Positions 5,245 to 6,047 of a stretch of DNA of 6,047 nucleotides are shown one piece after another. The notes beneath the pieces were generated by a model that searched no databases, was not told the DNA's origin, and saw only the letters and a list, made by a program, of their open reading frames with translations. Position 1 is the first letter of the stretch. Every line of letters begins with the position of its first letter. This DNA comes from Polynucleobacter meluiroseus (GTDB lineage Bacteria; Bacteroidota; Bacteroidia; Flavobacteriales_D; Crocinitomicaceae): contig CALQBB020000063.1 in assembly GCA_943328715.2 (NCBI GenBank), forward strand, positions 1-6,047, in the 5' to 3' direction. The translations under genes and the position numbers were made by a program.

Positions 5245-5664
5245 TTAGTGAAGGTAGCAGCGTCCACTGGAATTCGTTGTTTTGTTCTTGCATCTGACAC
5301 CTTTTTGAGTGGTTCCGGAACATTGTCGAGCGGTCGTTGTTGGTTGTTTTGTCGAGCCTCCATCACAGCAATTGGTTCCGACTGTTCTATCGTGTATTTT
5401 GCAGGTGCAACTGTTCGATTTACTTCGGTTACAGGACATGCACAGCAGTTGAATGTTTGACGCTTCACTGCTTCCGCCACACGAAAAAGGAGTGATGTGA
5501 TCGTATTCCAGATTGGATGAACTTCCACAACAATTACAGGTTCCACCGTCTCGGGTATACACGATTTTTTTCGTCGTTTCCGAAATATAGCGACTCTGTG
5601 AAAAGCCGGAGATACTGATGAATAGGAGTGCGAGGAATAAAAGGAATTTCTTCGTTGTTTTCAT
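5245..5664 (-). CDS. Secreted HNH nuclease with C-terminal Cys/His motif
   Basis: This is a 139-residue protein that combines a Sec signal peptide (MKTTKKFLLFLALLFISISG, then FSQS, cleavage about residue 22-24) with an HNH endonuclease domain at about 25-88. Visible motifs are TRDGGTCNCCG (zinc-type Cys43 and Cys46), LEYDHITPFSCGG with catalytic His56, NIQLLCMSCNRSKSN with Asn70, the second CxxC pair (Cys75, Cys78) and Asn79. A further Cys/His-rich stretch (CTCKIH...NCC, 86-100) follows. The end, QCSGTTQKGVRCKNKT plus SGRCYLH, has a C-x9-C-x10-C-x2-H pattern (Cys115, Cys125, Cys136, His139) that looks like a separate small zinc-binding module. It should cut nucleic acid outside the cytoplasm, in the periplasm or outside the cell. 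It lies 26 bp downstream of a ParE gene and 21 bp upstream of an 80-residue gene, without its own visible promoter. The role (DNA scavenging, defence or competition) is open. Confidence 0.88.
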   Translation of the reverse strand: MKTTKKFLLFLALLFISISGFSQSRYISETTKKIVYTRDGGTCNCCGSSSNLEYDHITPFSCGGSSEASNIQLLCMSCNRSKSNSCTCKIHDRTVGTNCCDGGSTKQPTTTARQCSGTTQKGVRCKNKTTNSSGRCYLH

Positions 5665-5690
5665 TCTGTTTTACTTGTTTCGACGTTCAA

Positions 5691-5993
5691 TTAGTTAAGC
5701 CACTCGTCAATATTTACACGTTGATGTAGAATTCTTATAATTTCCAATTTTTGCTCAATTTCAACTTTATAAAAAATAAGGTGTGACTTTACATAAGCTA
5801 CTCTGTATCCTGGTCTTACAATTTCAGCTGATTTTCCAGAAAGTGGATTGGATCTTAGAAATTCAATTTCATCAATGATGAGTGAGTAGTATCTATCGGC
5901 TTGTTCTTTTGACCAATTTTTGAATGTGTAAACCCAAATTTTTTCAAGATCAGAAAATGCTTCAGAACTAATTTTAAGTTCTAATTTCTTCAT
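5691..5993 (-). CDS. parE: ParE/RelE-superfamily toxin
   Basis: This is a 100-residue, full-length type II toxin of the ParE branch. It has an N-terminal strand LELKISSEAFSDLEKIWVYT, the helical hairpin segment WSKEQADRYYSLIIDEIEFL (27-46), the turn NPLSGKSA, then the characteristic strands RPGYRVAYVKSHLIFYKVE (60-78) and the closing LEIIRILHQRVNIDEWL. ParE toxins inhibit DNA gyrase, whereas RelE relatives cleave mRNA on the ribosome. The IWVYT..WS.EQADRYY pattern and the ILHQRV end favour ParE, but the target cannot be proven here. Its ATG overlaps the stop of an upstream frame as ATGA, the usual coupling with an antitoxin. The HNH nuclease gene follows 26 bp downstream and may be on the same transcript. 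Confidence 0.9.
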   Translation of the reverse strand: MKKLELKISSEAFSDLEKIWVYTFKNWSKEQADRYYSLIIDEIEFLRSNPLSGKSAEIVRPGYRVAYVKSHLIFYKVEIEQKLEIIRILHQRVNIDEWLN

Positions 5994-6047
5994 TTATGCC
6001 TATTATGAAGTGATTTCAACTGTTCTTTTGGACAAAAATCTTCTACC
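5990..6047 (-). CDS. C-terminal end of probable antitoxin for ParE (partial, runs off right edge)
   Basis: On the minus strand an open frame enters from the right edge and ends in TGA at 5992-5990, overlapping the ParE ATG in ATGA. Only 18 residues are visible (VEDFCPKEQLKSLHNRHK). The overlap, order and strand fit the ParD-then-ParE layout, and the charged tail ending in LHNRHK is consistent with ParD ends in Bacteroidota, but the piece is too short for a family call. A competing frame ends at a TAA a few bases earlier and cannot be excluded from this window. Confidence 0.5.
   Translation of the reverse strand, partial: VEDFCPKEQLKSLHNRHK

Noticed and set aside
5111..5323. A 70-codon minus-strand ORF spanning the HNH end and the start of the 80-residue gene
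   Set aside because: Low-complexity product without domain features, straddling two better-supported genes in another frame.
5220..5546. A 108-codon minus-strand ORF overlapping the HNH gene, whose TGA overlaps the 80-residue gene start as ATGA
   Set aside because: The competing frame carries a complete signal peptide, HNH domain and C-terminal Cys/His motif, while this frame has no recognisable domain. The ATGA overlap looks accidental.

Overview
The window looks like chromosomal DNA of a Bacteroidota species, probably a flavobacterium-like organism. The support is an AT-rich composition, the near absence of Shine-Dalgarno sequences before starts, lipoprotein and Sec signals of the Bacteroidota style (LQSC, LQAC, GFSQS), and a perfect TAnnTTTG-type -7 box (TATCTTTG). 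No rRNA or tRNA gene, CRISPR array, transposase or integrase is visible. All genes except cdd are on the minus strand.

Left part (1-2472), housekeeping. On the minus strand, in transcription order: a cytoplasmic FklB-type FKBP peptidyl-prolyl isomerase (1289-1888), a second FKBP-type isomerase that is a lipoprotein (354-1289, sharing one base with the first in a TAATG junction), and the start of an unrecognised lipoprotein (1-321) that runs off the window. This is a plausible protein-folding and envelope operon. Cytidine deaminase, cdd (1984-2472, plus strand), is transcribed divergently from it.

Middle part (2473-4900), accessory. cdd converges on a toxin-antitoxin pair, a DUF6364-like antitoxin (3015-3269) and a PIN-domain toxin (2611-3018), joined by an ATGA overlap. 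Between cdd and the toxin lies a three-armed hairpin element (2521-2561) that could terminate both transcripts. Upstream of the pair is a tight two-gene glycosyltransferase operon: a GT2 enzyme (4216-4866) followed 3 nt later by an unusual GT-A-like protein with a DISD motif (3442-4212). A good Bacteroidota promoter box lies at 4893-4900.

Right part (4915-6047), accessory. In transcription order from the right edge: the tail of a probable antitoxin, a ParE-family toxin (5691-5993) overlapping it by ATGA, a secreted HNH nuclease with a C-terminal Cys/His zinc-type motif (5245-5664), and an unrecognised 80-residue protein (4981-5223). That last gene ends inside a degenerate 12-bp tandem repeat (4942-5001). 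Its TAG stop is one transition away from the CAG found at the same place in neighbouring units, and the frame stays open for 21 more codons.

Together the right two thirds look like a small accessory island: two toxin-antitoxin modules around a glycosyltransferase pair and a secreted nuclease. The most interesting parts are the nuclease/80-residue/repeat segment and the two-gene glycosyltransferase operon. Neither is proven to be a new system from sequence alone.
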